A stretch of DNA of 64,000 bases, from assembly GCF_003226535.1 (NCBI RefSeq), contig NZ_QKOB01000005.1, positions 1 through 64,000 of the forward strand, given 5' to 3'. The DNA is from Meiothermus sp. Pnk-1. Lineage in GTDB: Bacteria; Deinococcota; Deinococci; Deinococcales; Thermaceae. The position numbers and the translations under genes were made by a program. The notes under the pieces were generated by a model. That model saw nothing but the letters and a program-made list of their open reading frames with translations, did not search any database and was not told the DNA's origin. This document shows, piece after piece, positions 9,317 through 19,279 of the stretch (position 1 is the stretch's first letter; the number at the start of each line of letters is the position of its first letter).

Positions 9317-9658
9317 GTGGCGCACAGAGCTCTGGCGCATAAAAGCACCGACGACGTGGCGGTAGCGGTGAGCGAGCTGAAACCGGGAGAGACCCTCACC
9401 ATCGAGGCGCTGGACGGGGGTAAACCCCACCAGGTGAAGGTGCTCGAGGCCATCCCCCTGGGCCACAAGATCGCCCTGCGCGACCTGCCCGAGGGGCACG
9501 TGGTCATCGAGTACGGCGAGAAGATCGGACGCATGACGCGGGCCGTGAAGAAGGGGGGCTACGTGCACACCCACAACCTCCGCACGCTGCGCTGGGATTA
9601 CGGGAAAACGCCAGACGCGAAGGGCAAGGCATCCTCTCAGAAGAAGGGGGGTAGGTGA
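9317..9658 (+). CDS. UxaA/SuyA-type lyase small subunit (SAF domain)
   Basis: 113 residues with the SAF-domain fold found at the N-terminus of altronate/galactarate dehydratases and in the alpha subunit of (2R)-sulfolactate sulfo-lyase (SuyA). The conserved IPLGHKIAL segment and the C-terminal GGYVHTHNL segment, with its conserved His, are visible. It starts at GTG 9317, just after a strong AAGGAGG box. It overlaps the large-subunit gene by one base (TGATG). In this family separate small and large subunits occur both in SuyAB and in two-gene altronate-type dehydratases. The SuyA reading is favoured here only because SlcC-like and ComC-like genes follow. Confidence 0.85.
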   Translation: MAHRALAHKSTDDVAVAVSELKPGETLTIEALDGGKPHQVKVLEAIPLGHKIALRDLPEGHVVIEYGEKIGRMTRAVKKGGYVHTHNLRTLRWDYGKTPDAKGKASSQKKGGR

Positions 9659-10830
9659 TGGCCAAAGCCGCTACCGCCATGTCGCTTAGCGGCTACCGCA
9701 GGGCCAACGGCGCGGTGGGGGTGCGCAACCACGTGGTGGTGCTGCCGGTGGACGACCTCTCCAACGCCGCCGCCCTGGGGGTGGCCCGGCTGATCAACGG
9801 AACCGTGGCCCTGCCGCACCCCTATGGGCGCTTACAGTTCGGCGAGGACCTCGAGCTCACCTTCCGCACCCTTTCGGGGCACGGGGCCAACCCCAACGTC
9901 TACGGCGCGGTGGTCATCGGCATCGAGCCCAAGTGGACCGAGCGGGTGGCCGAGGACATCGCCCGCACCGGCAAGCCGGTGGAGGTATTCTCCATCGAGC
10001 GCCACGGCGACCTCAACACCATCAACCTGGCGGCTCGAGCGGCCTACCGGCTGGTGCAGGAGGCCTCCGAGGTCCGGCGTGAACCCATCCGCCCCTCGGA
10101 GCTGGTGACCTCGATCAAGTGCGGGGAGAGCGACCCCACGCTGGGCCTGGCGGGCAATCCCGCGCTGGGCCGGGTGGTGGACCGGCTGGTGGACTTAGGG
10201 GCCAGCGTGATCTTCGGGGAGACCTCCGAGCTCACCGGCGGCGAGCACCTCATCGCCGAGCGCTGCGCCACCCCCGCCCTCAGGAAGAAGTTCCAGCAGA
10301 TCTACGACGCCTACATCCGGATGATCGAGGACCAAGGCGTGGACCTCTTGGGCTCGCAGCCCACCGAGGGCAACATCCGCGGCGGGCTTTCCACCATCGA
10401 GGAGAAGGCGCTGGGCAACATCCAGAAGACCGGCTCCCGCCCGGTGAGCAGGGTCATCGGCTACGCCGAGTCGGTGAGGCCGGGAGAGGGCCTGGTGTTC
10501 ATGAACTCCTCCTCGGCGGGGGCCGAGCACGTGACGCTGTGCGCGGCGGCGGGGAGCGTGCTGCACTTCTTCACCACGGGCCAGGGCAACGTGGTGGGCC
10601 ACCCCCTGATCCCGGTGATCAAGATCTCGCCCAACCCCGTCACCTGCTCGACCATGAGCGAGCACATCGACGTGCCCCTACCCGACCTGCTGGTGGGCGA
10701 GATCGGCCTGGACCAGGCTGCCGAGCGCATCTTCGGGGTCTTCGAGCGCACCGTGAACGGCCGCCTGACCGCGGCCGAGCTGCTGCGCCACGAGGAGTTC
10801 GTCCTCACCAAGCTGTACCCGAGCGCATGA
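9658..10830 (+). CDS. UxaA/SuyB-type lyase large subunit
   Basis: 390 residues, the size of the catalytic beta subunit of (2R)-sulfolactate sulfo-lyase or of two-subunit altronate-type dehydratases. Family segments include the N-terminal GYRRANGAVGVRNHV, the Cys-containing KCGESDPTLGLAGNP, ETSELTGGEH and the C-terminal TGQGNVVGHPLIPVIKI with NPVTC. The conserved Cys are consistent with a metal or Fe-S centre. SuyAB converts (R)-3-sulfolactate to pyruvate and sulfite. The ATG at 9658 overlaps the previous stop; a GTG three bases earlier is possible. The next gene overlaps by four bases. Confidence 0.87.
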   Translation: MAKAATAMSLSGYRRANGAVGVRNHVVVLPVDDLSNAAALGVARLINGTVALPHPYGRLQFGEDLELTFRTLSGHGANPNVYGAVVIGIEPKWTERVAEDIARTGKPVEVFSIERHGDLNTINLAARAAYRLVQEASEVRREPIRPSELVTSIKCGESDPTLGLAGNPALGRVVDRLVDLGASVIFGETSELTGGEHLIAERCATPALRKKFQQIYDAYIRMIEDQGVDLLGSQPTEGNIRGGLSTIEEKALGNIQKTGSRPVSRVIGYAESVRPGEGLVFMNSSSAGAEHVTLCAAAGSVLHFFTTGQGNVVGHPLIPVIKISPNPVTCSTMSEHIDVPLPDLLVGEIGLDQAAERIFGVFERTVNGRLTAAELLRHEEFVLTKLYPSA

Positions 10831-11753
10831 TCCTCGTCTGCGAGTTCATTACTCCAAGCGGCCTCGAGCGCCTCAGGCAGAGCGGCCTCGAGGTCCAGTA
10901 CGACCCCGACCTCTGGAAAGAGCGCGACGCGCTCAAGGCCCGGTTGGCCGAGGCAACGGCCCTCATCGTGCGCAACCAGACCCAGGTCGATGCCGAGTTG
11001 CTCTCGGCGGGGCCGAAGCTCCGGGTCGTGGGGCGGCTGGGGGTGGGGCTGGACAACATCAACCAGGCGGACTTGGCGGCCCGGGGAGTGAAGCTCTACT
11101 TCGCCCGCGGGATCAACGCGGTGGGGGTGGCCGAGTACGTGATGGCCGCCATGCTGCACCTGGCCCGGAACCTGGCCGGGGCGGCGGCGCATGTGGCCGG
11201 GGGCGGCTGGAACCGCAGCGCCTTCGGGGGCTTCGAGCTCTCGGGTAAGACGCTGGGCCTGATCGGGCTGGGCGAGGTGGGTTTGCGGGTGGCGCGGCGG
11301 GCTGGGGCCTTCGGCATGAAGGTCGTGGCCGCCGACCCCCAGCGCCTGCCCTGGGAGAGCGCGGTGGAGGAGCTGGGGATCACCCTCACCTCCCTCGAGG
11401 AGGTCTTGCGGCAGGCCCAGTTCCTCTCGCTGCATGCGCCGCTGACCCCCGAGACCCGCCACCTCATCCGCGCCGAGACCCTGGCCCTTTTGCCCAAGGG
11501 GGCTTACCTCATCAACACCGCCAGGGGTGAGCTGGTGCATAACGAAGACCTGGCCGCGGCGCTGCGCTCGGGGAGGCTGGCGGGGGCGGTGCTGGACGTG
11601 GTGGACGAGGAACCCCTCCCCGAGCACCACGTGCTGCGGGGGGTGGATAACCTGTGGATCACCCCCCACGTGGCCGGGCTCACCGCCGAGGCCCAAGAGC
11701 AGGTCGGGGTACGGGTCGCCGAGGGGGTACTGAGGGCGCTGGGGGTAGCATGA
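10827..11753 (+). CDS. D-2-hydroxyacid dehydrogenase, SlcC/SerA-like
   Basis: 308 residues. NAD-binding glycine motif GLGEVG near residue 147 and the three catalytic residues of the family are present: Arg in NTARGELV, Glu in LDVVDEEPLP and His in ITPHVAG. This length and fold match (S)-sulfolactate dehydrogenase SlcC, which in Chromohalobacter works with ComC to interconvert sulfolactate enantiomers through sulfopyruvate. The same fold also covers phosphoglycerate and glyoxylate dehydrogenases, so the substrate cannot be read from sequence alone. It is coupled to both neighbours by 4-base ATGA overlaps. Confidence 0.85.
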   Translation: MILVCEFITPSGLERLRQSGLEVQYDPDLWKERDALKARLAEATALIVRNQTQVDAELLSAGPKLRVVGRLGVGLDNINQADLAARGVKLYFARGINAVGVAEYVMAAMLHLARNLAGAAAHVAGGGWNRSAFGGFELSGKTLGLIGLGEVGLRVARRAGAFGMKVVAADPQRLPWESAVEELGITLTSLEEVLRQAQFLSLHAPLTPETRHLIRAETLALLPKGAYLINTARGELVHNEDLAAALRSGRLAGAVLDVVDEEPLPEHHVLRGVDNLWITPHVAGLTAEAQEQVGVRVAEGVLRALGVA

Positions 11754-12741
11754 AGATCGCCTACGCCCAGCTTCTGCAAACCGTGCAGGCCCACTTCGCC
11801 GGCCTGGGGCTCAGCGCCGAGCACGCGGGGGCCATGGCCGAAGTGTTGCTCGAGGCCGAACTCGAGGGCAACGCCGGGCACGGCCTCTCCCGCCTCCCGC
11901 AGTACACCCAGCAGCTCAGGGCCGGGGGGCTCAACGCCCGGCCCGCGATGCGGCTCGAGCGCCCCCGCCCCGCGGTCGCGCTGCTCCACGCCGATGGCGC
12001 CCCGGGTCCGGTAGCCGGGCTCTTCGCGGTGCGGGCGCTGGCCGAGCTGGCCAAGGAACAGGGGAGTGCGACCGTGGCGGTGCGGAATGCGGGGCACGCG
12101 GGGGTTTTGTCGGCCTACGTGGGGAGGCTGGCCCAGGCCGGCCTGGTCGGCCTGGCTTTCGCCAACACCCCGCCCGCCCTCCATCCGGGGCCGGTGCTGG
12201 GCACCAACCCCATCGCCCTGGGCGCCCCCGCCGAGCCCGAGCCGGTGGTGGTGGACACCTCGGTCGCGGTGGTGGCCCGGGGCAAGGTCATGGCCGCGGC
12301 CAGGCGGGGTGAGCCCATCCCGGAGGGCTGGGCGGTGGACAAGGAGGGTCGGCCCACCACCGACGCCAAAGCCGCGCTCGAGGGCTCCTTGCTGCCCATC
12401 GGTGGCGGCAAGGGCTTGGCCCTGGCGGTGCTGGTGGAGGTGCTGGCCGGGGCGCTGGCGGGGGCGGTGCTCTCCCCCGAGCTGCCCCTGCCCTGGGGGC
12501 CGCCGGAGCAGGCGGCCAAGCCGGGGCTGTTGCTGGTGGCCTTCGACCCGGCGGCTTTTGACGAGGGGTACCGCGAGCGGGTAGCCCGGATGGTGGGGGC
12601 GCTCGAGGCTGCCGGGGGGCGCATCCCCGGGGCCCGGCGGGCGGCGCTGCGGGAGAAGGCCCGGCGGGAGGGGCTCGAGCTCAGCGAGACCCTGCAGGCG
12701 GAACTGGCTAAACTTGGCCTAAAAGTACAAGGAGGAGCGGC

Positions 12742-12745
<4 letters not shown>
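11750..12745 (+). CDS. Ldh/ComC-type malate/sulfolactate dehydrogenase
   Basis: 331 residues of the malate/L-lactate dehydrogenase (Ldh_2) family, which includes (R)-sulfolactate dehydrogenase ComC and ureidoglycolate dehydrogenase. Visible features are the GNAGHGLSRLP segment, the catalytic His in RNAGHAG, LGTNPIALGAP and the late GGGKGLALAVLVEVL segment. Its placement beside an SlcC-like enzyme and a SuyAB-like lyase is the arrangement known for sulfolactate use: one enzyme oxidises (S)-sulfolactate and the other reduces sulfopyruvate to the (R) form required by SuyAB. Overlaps both neighbours by four bases. Confidence 0.85.
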
Positions 12746-14001
<1,256 letters not shown>

Positions 14002-14079
14002 TGTCATACGTCATACTTCGTATGTCCTTATGGTGCCGTTTAGCGTACGACGTATGACGTACGACGTACGACGGAAGCC
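14002..14079. repeat. Intergenic stretch built of CGTACG/CATACG words
   Basis: This 78-base gap consists largely of overlapping short palindromic words (catacgtcatacttcgtatg, tacgacgtatgacgtacgac). Related word-rich filler recurs at about 14990-15060, 15910-15960 and 47565-47700, always between genes of ABC-transporter operons. It is not an insertion sequence and has no coding sense. It might fold or bind a nucleoid protein, or reflect slippage of short motifs. Confidence 0.6.
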
Positions 14080-14988
14080 ATGATGATCCGACCCCAACCC
14101 CGCCACCGCAGGAGTTTCGGCGACCTCAGCGAGCGCGCCCTGGCCTTCTGGCTGCTGCTTCCGGCGGGGCTGCTGCTGGGCCTCATCGCCCTGTACCCGG
14201 TGCTCCGGCTCGTCTACACCAGCTTTTTTCACTATCAGCTCACCTTGGGGCCCGAGGCCAGCTTCAGCGGGCTGGAGAACTACACCGCTGCGCTGCGCGA
14301 CGCCCGCTTCTGGAACGCGCTGAAAAACACCGCGCTCATCGTGCTGATCACCGTTCCAGGGGCGCTGGTGGTGGGGCTCGGGCTGGCTTTGCTGGCTAAT
14401 TTGCCCTTCCGGGTGAAGTGGCCGGTGCGCCTGGGATTGCTGTTGCCCTGGGCCCTGCCGCTGGTCTTCGTGGGCCTGATCTTCCAGTGGTTCTTCGACA
14501 GCCAGTACGGGGTGGTCAACGACCTCATCGTGCGGCTGGGCGGCGAGCGGCAGTTCTGGCTGTTCAAGCCCGACCTGGCCTTCTGGGCCATCTGCTTCAC
14601 CATCATCTGGAAGACCAGCTCCTTCGTGGCGCTGCTCCTGCTGGCGGGTTTGCAGACCATCCCCAAGGAACTCTACGAGGCCGCCGAGGTGGACGGAGCC
14701 GGCCCCTTCCAGCGCTTCTGGCGCGTGACCCTGCCGCTTTTGACCCCGGCCATTCTGGTGGCCATGATCTTCCGCACCATCACCGCCTTCCAGACCTTCG
14801 ACATCCCCTACGCCATGACCAAAGGTGGCCCCGGCAACGCCACCGAGACGCTGGCGATGTACGTGCGGGTGACCAGCATCGAAAACCTCAACTTCGGCTA
14901 CGGCTCGGCCCTGGCGGTGCTGCTGTTTTTGATCAGCATGGCCATCACCGTGCTCTACCTGCGCTACGTGAGGGGGGCGGATGAGTAG
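14080..14988 (+). CDS. ABC sugar transporter permease (MsmF/UgpA-like)
   Basis: 302 residues with six predicted membrane segments, the first at about residues 24-45. The EAA loop that docks the ATPase is EAAEVDGAGPFQRFWRVTLPLL, ending in the usual transmembrane segment. Start is one of two adjacent ATGs (14080 or 14083). It pairs with the permease at 15079. The gap to the binding-protein gene contains only short palindromic words. Confidence 0.93.
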   Translation: MMIRPQPRHRRSFGDLSERALAFWLLLPAGLLLGLIALYPVLRLVYTSFFHYQLTLGPEASFSGLENYTAALRDARFWNALKNTALIVLITVPGALVVGLGLALLANLPFRVKWPVRLGLLLPWALPLVFVGLIFQWFFDSQYGVVNDLIVRLGGERQFWLFKPDLAFWAICFTIIWKTSSFVALLLLAGLQTIPKELYEAAEVDGAGPFQRFWRVTLPLLTPAILVAMIFRTITAFQTFDIPYAMTKGGPGNATETLAMYVRVTSIENLNFGYGSALAVLLFLISMAITVLYLRYVRGADE

Positions 14989-15078
14989 GGGTCGTACGCA
15001 AGAGGCCAAAGGCAAAACGCCGAATGCCGAACGCCCTCAAAATATCGGCGTTTTGCCTCAGGCCGGATCGGGGGCCGC

Positions 15079-15909
15079 ATGAACCCCTTCAAGAACCCGC
15101 GCCTGTGGCTGTGGATCGCCGCGGCCCTCGTGGTGGTCAACGGCTTCTTCCCGGCGGTATGGATCTTCTTCACCTCGCTGAAGCTCGAGGGCGAACTCAC
15201 GCGCATCCCCATCACCTACTGGCCGCAAAACCCCACCTTCCAGAACTACCTCCAGGCCTTTCGCGAGCAGCCCCTGGGCCGCTACTTCCTCAACAGCGTG
15301 ATCGTGGCGGTGGGTTCGACCCTGCTGTGTGTGGGGGTGGCGAGCTTGGCGGCCTACGCGCTGGCCCGGCTGCACGTGCCGAGGCGCAACCTGATCCTCT
15401 CGCTTTTGGTGGGGGTCTCGATGTTCCCGGTGGCCTCGCTGATGGTGCCGCTGTACCAGACCTTCACCGAGCTGGGCCTGCGCAACAACTACCTGGCCCT
15501 GATCCTGCCCCACGCCGCGCTTTCGCTGCCGGTGGCCACCCTCACGCTGGTGAGCTTCTTCGCCGGGATCCCGCGCGACCTCGAGGCGGCGGCGATGGTG
15601 GACGGCAGCACCCGCCTGGGCGCTTTGTGGCGCATCGTGGTCCCGCTCTCGGCGCCGGGGGTCTTCACCGCGGCCATCCTGGCCTTCGTCAACAGTTGGG
15701 ACGAGTTTTTGCTGGCCTCCACGCTGCTACCGGCCAAGGCCATGCGCACGCTGCCGGTGGGCATCCAGCTCTACCAGGGCGAATACGTCTTCCCCTGGCC
15801 GCTGATCTCGGCGGCGCTGGTGGTGGCCTTGGTGCCGGTGGCGCTGGTCATCGCCCTCTTCCAGGAGCGGGTGGTGGGCGGCCTGACGCAAGGGGGGGTC
15901 AAGGGGTGA
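15079..15909 (+). CDS. ABC sugar transporter permease (MsmG/UgpE-like)
   Basis: 276 residues with six membrane segments. The EAA loop reads LEAAAMVDGSTRLGALWRIVVPLS. It is the second permease of the importer. No ATP-binding gene follows. The nearest MalK/UgpC-type ATPase in the window is in another operon at 44798, so the importer probably uses a shared ATPase. Downstream (15910-16028) are AAGACGC-type repeats and a small CCCCT-G-AGGGG hairpin at 15980-15990. Confidence 0.93.
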   Translation: MNPFKNPRLWLWIAAALVVVNGFFPAVWIFFTSLKLEGELTRIPITYWPQNPTFQNYLQAFREQPLGRYFLNSVIVAVGSTLLCVGVASLAAYALARLHVPRRNLILSLLVGVSMFPVASLMVPLYQTFTELGLRNNYLALILPHAALSLPVATLTLVSFFAGIPRDLEAAAMVDGSTRLGALWRIVVPLSAPGVFTAAILAFVNSWDEFLLASTLLPAKAMRTLPVGIQLYQGEYVFPWPLISAALVVALVPVALVIALFQERVVGGLTQGGVKG

Positions 15910-16028
15910 GGCAAGACGCAAAACGCAAGACGCGAGACGCAGGTCGTACGTCGTACGCAAGAAGGGGTGTGGCTCTGGACCCCTGAGGGGTTGTCCTGGG
16001 CGTTTGGCGTGTAGCGTTTGGCAATCTT

Positions 16029-17351
16029 ATGTTACGCATTGGACTGGTTCCCATCGTGCGGCCCCTGTTCCGGGGGGCCCGGTTTGGCCTCGAGCGCGCC
16101 TCGGCTCAAGCCCTCCAGCGCCTGGGCGCCGAGCTGGGCTTTGCGCTGGCCTACGTATCTGACCCCGTGGCCGAGGCTACCCAGGCCGCCGCGGCGGCGC
16201 GGGCGGCTCAGGCGGCTGGGCTGGACTTGCTGCTCGTCGAGCACGTGACCTTCGCCACCGGGGACGTGCTCTTGCCCCTCCTGGAACTCCCTATGCCGGT
16301 GGGCCTGTGGGCGCTGCCGGAGGTGTGGGATACGGGTCCGCTGCCACAGAACGCGGTCTGCGGGCTGAACCTGGGGGTTTCGCTGCTGGAAAAACCGGCC
16401 AAGTGGTTCTACGGTGCGCCCGAGGACGGGTGGTTCCGCGAGCGCCTGGGTCTGACCCTCGCCGCCCTGCGGGGGGCCAAAGCCCTGCGCGAGAGCCGGG
16501 TGCTGTGGCTGGGCGGCCCCGCGCCGGGGTTCTTCGCCTTCGACGCGCTGCCCGAGGTGGGGATGCGGGTGGAGCGGGCGGGCCTCGAGGTGCTGTGGGA
16601 AGCCCTCGACGGCGTGCGGGATTCCGACGTAGACGAGCTGGCCGCCACCTTCGACGAGCTGGCCGAGTACCCGCCGGAGCAACTGCGCCAGACCTTCCGG
16701 CTCGAGCTGGCCCTGGCCCAGGTGGCGCGGGGCTACGACGGGGTGGCCATCCGCGAGTGGCCCGAGATCCCCGATAGGCTCGGGGTGATGGCCTACTCGG
16801 CCATGGCCCGCCTGGCCGATAGGGGCCACACCTTCGCCCCCGAAGGCGACGTGCTGGGGCTGGCCGGGCAGCTGGCGCTGCAGGCCGTCTCGGGGCAACC
16901 GGCCATCCTGCTCGACATCTCGCACTTCGGGGCCAAGGGCCTGATGCTCTGGCACGGCGGCGAGGCCCCCAAAGCCTGGGCGGGCGGCCCTACCCGGCTC
17001 ATCCCCCACTTCAACCGGGGCCTGCCCGCGGTGCGCGACATGCCGCTCAAGGCGGGGCCCATCAGCGGCCTGCGGCTCTTGCCGGGTCGGCGGGCGGTGG
17101 TGCACGGGGGCCATTTGAGCGGCGAGAAAGGCTACGACGGGGACTCGAGCTGGCTGGTGGCGGCGAGCTGGGCTGGAGCGCCCCAGGGGCCGCGCGAGTT
17201 CCTCGCGAGCTGGCTCAACCACCGCCTCCCCCACCACCTGGCGGTGGGCCTGGGCGAGCACCAGGCGGCTTTGCTGGAGATGTGTGCCTGGCTGGGCTTG
17301 GAGGTACTCCCGGCCCAGCCGGAGGAGAATGGGCTGGTATGGCGCGGGTGA
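16029..17351 (+). CDS. L-fucose/L-arabinose isomerase-fold protein (candidate sulfosugar isomerase)
   Basis: 440 residues. The LPQNAVCGLNLG segment near residue 105 and the late EGDVLGL, LLDISHF and WHGG segments follow the L-fucose/L-arabinose isomerase superfamily pattern. There, a Glu, an Asp and a His bind Mn2+ and the enzyme converts an aldose to a ketose. It is shorter than FucI (about 590) and AraA (about 500), as are many uncharacterised members. It lies directly upstream of a sugar kinase (13-base overlap) and an aldolase, the expected order isomerase-kinase-aldolase. Its substrate is inferred only; sulfoquinovose to sulfofructose is the proposal. Confidence 0.72.
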   Translation: MLRIGLVPIVRPLFRGARFGLERASAQALQRLGAELGFALAYVSDPVAEATQAAAAARAAQAAGLDLLLVEHVTFATGDVLLPLLELPMPVGLWALPEVWDTGPLPQNAVCGLNLGVSLLEKPAKWFYGAPEDGWFRERLGLTLAALRGAKALRESRVLWLGGPAPGFFAFDALPEVGMRVERAGLEVLWEALDGVRDSDVDELAATFDELAEYPPEQLRQTFRLELALAQVARGYDGVAIREWPEIPDRLGVMAYSAMARLADRGHTFAPEGDVLGLAGQLALQAVSGQPAILLDISHFGAKGLMLWHGGEAPKAWAGGPTRLIPHFNRGLPAVRDMPLKAGPISGLRLLPGRRAVVHGGHLSGEKGYDGDSSWLVAASWAGAPQGPREFLASWLNHRLPHHLAVGLGEHQAALLEMCAWLGLEVLPAQPEENGLVWRG

Positions 17352-18187
17352 TCACCCTGGGCTGGGCCTGCCTGGACCAGCGTTTCTACCTCGAGCATTT
17401 CCCGCCCACCCACAGCCGCACCCCGGTGCGGGGCTTCCGCCAGGCCATCGGCGGGCCGGCGGCGGTGGCGGCCCAGGCCGTCGCCCGGCTGGGGGGAGAG
17501 GCACTGCTCCTCTCCCGGCGCGGCCCGGACGCGGTGGGGGAGAGCCTCGAGGCCGCCCTGCGCGCCGAGGGGGTGCGAAGCCGCTTCACCCTGGGCCGCG
17601 AAACCCCCGTCAGCGCGGTGCTGGTAGCCCCGGACGGCGAGCGCTACATCTTCCCCTACCGCCCCGAACTGCCTGCCGAGCCGGACTGGAGGCCGGAGGA
17701 GGTGCTGGAGGGCGTGGGGGCCGTACTGATCGACCACCGCTGGATCCGGGCCGGGCTGGCCCTGGCCGAGGCGGCCCGCGCGCGGGGCCTCCCGGTGGTG
17801 CTCGACCTCGATCACGACCGCCCCGAGGCCTGGGAGCTGGTGCCCCTGGCGAGCCACGTGGTGGCCTCGGAGGAGCTGGCCCGGCAGATGGGCGGGGTAG
17901 AGGCCCTGCTGGAGCGCATTCCAGGCTGGGCCGCCGTGACCCTGGGGGCCGAGGGCGTACGCCACCGTGGGGGCCACCTCCCCGCCTTCAAGGTAGCCGT
18001 CAGGGACTCGACGGGTGCGGGGGATGTCTACCACGGCGCCTTTGCCCTGGGCCTGGCCGAGGGGATGGGCGAAGAGGGGGCCTTGCGCTTCGCCGCCGCG
18101 GTCGCCGCCCTGCACGTGCAAAACGGGGAACCCCCCAGGAGGCCTGAGGTCGAGGCGTTGTTGTCATCAAGAAGAGGTGAACCATGA
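17339..18187 (+). CDS. PfkB-family sugar kinase resembling sulfofructose kinase YihV
   Basis: 282 residues of the ribokinase/PfkB family. The phosphotransfer motif DSTGAGDVYHGAF near the C-terminus carries the catalytic Asp. Several segments run parallel to E. coli YihV (6-deoxy-6-sulfofructose kinase) as I remember it: the GGPAAVAAQAVARLGG N-terminal motif, a central D-x-RW box (IDHRW here, ADVRW there), the following LD.D.....ELV.L..H layout, and LPAFKVAVRDSTGAGDV. The RW box is not general in PfkB kinases. The ATG at 17339 overlaps the isomerase stop; the ORF extends upstream in frame but lacks family similarity there. Overlaps the aldolase gene by four bases. Confidence 0.82.
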   Translation: MARVITLGWACLDQRFYLEHFPPTHSRTPVRGFRQAIGGPAAVAAQAVARLGGEALLLSRRGPDAVGESLEAALRAEGVRSRFTLGRETPVSAVLVAPDGERYIFPYRPELPAEPDWRPEEVLEGVGAVLIDHRWIRAGLALAEAARARGLPVVLDLDHDRPEAWELVPLASHVVASEELARQMGGVEALLERIPGWAAVTLGAEGVRHRGGHLPAFKVAVRDSTGAGDVYHGAFALGLAEGMGEEGALRFAAAVAALHVQNGEPPRRPEVEALLSSRRGEP

Positions 18188-19173
18188 AGACCACCCCTGC
18201 TAAAGCCCGCGCTTACGCCCGCATCGGCGACGCCCAGATGCGCTTCGGCACCCTGGCCATCGACCAGCGCCCCCCGCTCTTCAACCTGGTGGCCAAGGCG
18301 CTCGACAAAGACCCAGAAGCCGTGGGGGCCGAGGTCGCCGCGCTCAAGGGCCTGCTGGCCGAGACCCTGGCCAAGAGCGTCACCGGCATCCTGATCGACC
18401 CCCACTACGCCTTCCCCGCCGCCATGCCCCTCATCCCCCGCGAGACCGGGTTGATGCTGACCCTCGAGCACCACCGCTTCCAGACCGTGGAGGGCGGCTG
18501 GCGCAAGAGCGCGGTGATTCCGGGCTGGAGCGTGGAGCGGGCGGTGCAGATGGGCGCCGATGGCCTGAAGCTTTTGGCCTGGCATCGCCCCGACGCTCCC
18601 GCCGAAGTCACCGAGCACCAGCTCGAGCTGGTGCGAAGGGTGGGCGAGGAGTGCCAGAAGGCCGACCGGCTGTTCATCTTCGAGGTGCTGCCCTACCCCC
18701 TTCCCGGCGAGGACGAGGCCACCTACAGCGCCAAGCTGCGCGACCTCTCGCTCGAGGTCGCCGCCGCCTTCGCCGACCCCGGCTTCCACATCGACCTCTA
18801 CAAGCTGGCCATCCCCGGCGCGGCCAGCCTGGTGAAGGAGTGGGGCGGCAAGGGCTACAGCCTCGACGACCTCGAGGCCGAGATGCGCGAATACAGCAAG
18901 CTCCCGGCCCCCTGGCTGCTGCTCTCCGGCGGCCTCAACACCGACCAGTTCGTCGAGGCCTTCGAGCGCGCGGTAGCCGCCGGGGCGCGGGGCTACTTGG
19001 CCGGGCGGGCCATCTGGCAGCACCCGCTGCGCCGCTACCCCGACCTCGAGGCCACCCGTGCGGCCTTGCTGGAGGAGGGCCGCGAAGCCCTCGACCGGCT
19101 CAACGAAATCCTCCTCACCCTCCCGCCCCTGTACCCCGAGACAGACTGGGTTTTGCCCGGAGTGGCTGGTTAG
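18184..19173 (+). CDS. Class I aldolase of the LacD/YihT type
   Basis: 329 residues of the tagatose-1,6-bisphosphate / sulfofructose-1-phosphate aldolase family. Visible marks are FGTLAIDQR at the N-terminus, GADGLKLLAWHRPD, the Schiff-base Lys in IDLYKLAIPG, LLLSGGLN, and GARGYLAGRAIWQ near the end. All have counterparts in both LacD and E. coli YihT. YihT splits sulfofructose phosphate into DHAP and sulfolactaldehyde. Sequence alone does not separate the two, but pairing with a YihV-like kinase favours YihT-like activity. Last gene of the long operon; the next gene has its own promoter. Confidence 0.85.
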   Translation: MKTTPAKARAYARIGDAQMRFGTLAIDQRPPLFNLVAKALDKDPEAVGAEVAALKGLLAETLAKSVTGILIDPHYAFPAAMPLIPRETGLMLTLEHHRFQTVEGGWRKSAVIPGWSVERAVQMGADGLKLLAWHRPDAPAEVTEHQLELVRRVGEECQKADRLFIFEVLPYPLPGEDEATYSAKLRDLSLEVAAAFADPGFHIDLYKLAIPGAASLVKEWGGKGYSLDDLEAEMREYSKLPAPWLLLSGGLNTDQFVEAFERAVAAGARGYLAGRAIWQHPLRRYPDLEATRAALLEEGREALDRLNEILLTLPPLYPETDWVLPGVAG

Positions 19174-19202
19174 GCGCCATTAGCGAAGCGGGCTCTGGAG
19201 GC

Positions 19203-19231
19203 TTGACCCCAAGGTAAGGGAACCTTACTAT
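19203..19231 (+). promoter_or_regulatory. Candidate promoter for the DUF1801 gene
   Basis: TTGACC (19203-19208) and TACTAT (19226-19231) lie 17 bases apart, an ideal sigma-70 spacing. They are 49 bases before the start of the next gene. The short repeat TAAGG-GAA-CCTTA overlaps the spacer and -10. Confidence 0.65.
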
Positions 19232-19279
19232 GTTAAGAGCATAACAAACCCTTGCTTTTCGCAAATAAAGGAGAGGCCG

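Noticed and set aside
9317-10830. Plain altronate dehydratase (hexuronate pathway) call
   Set aside because: Possible by family, but no hexuronate isomerase, reductase or KDG enzymes are nearby, while SlcC-like and ComC-like genes are. Kept as the main alternative, not as the call.
10461-11696. Minus-strand frame of 411 codons opposite the lyase and dehydrogenase genes
   Set aside because: Spans two overlapping real genes on the other strand and lacks any family pattern.
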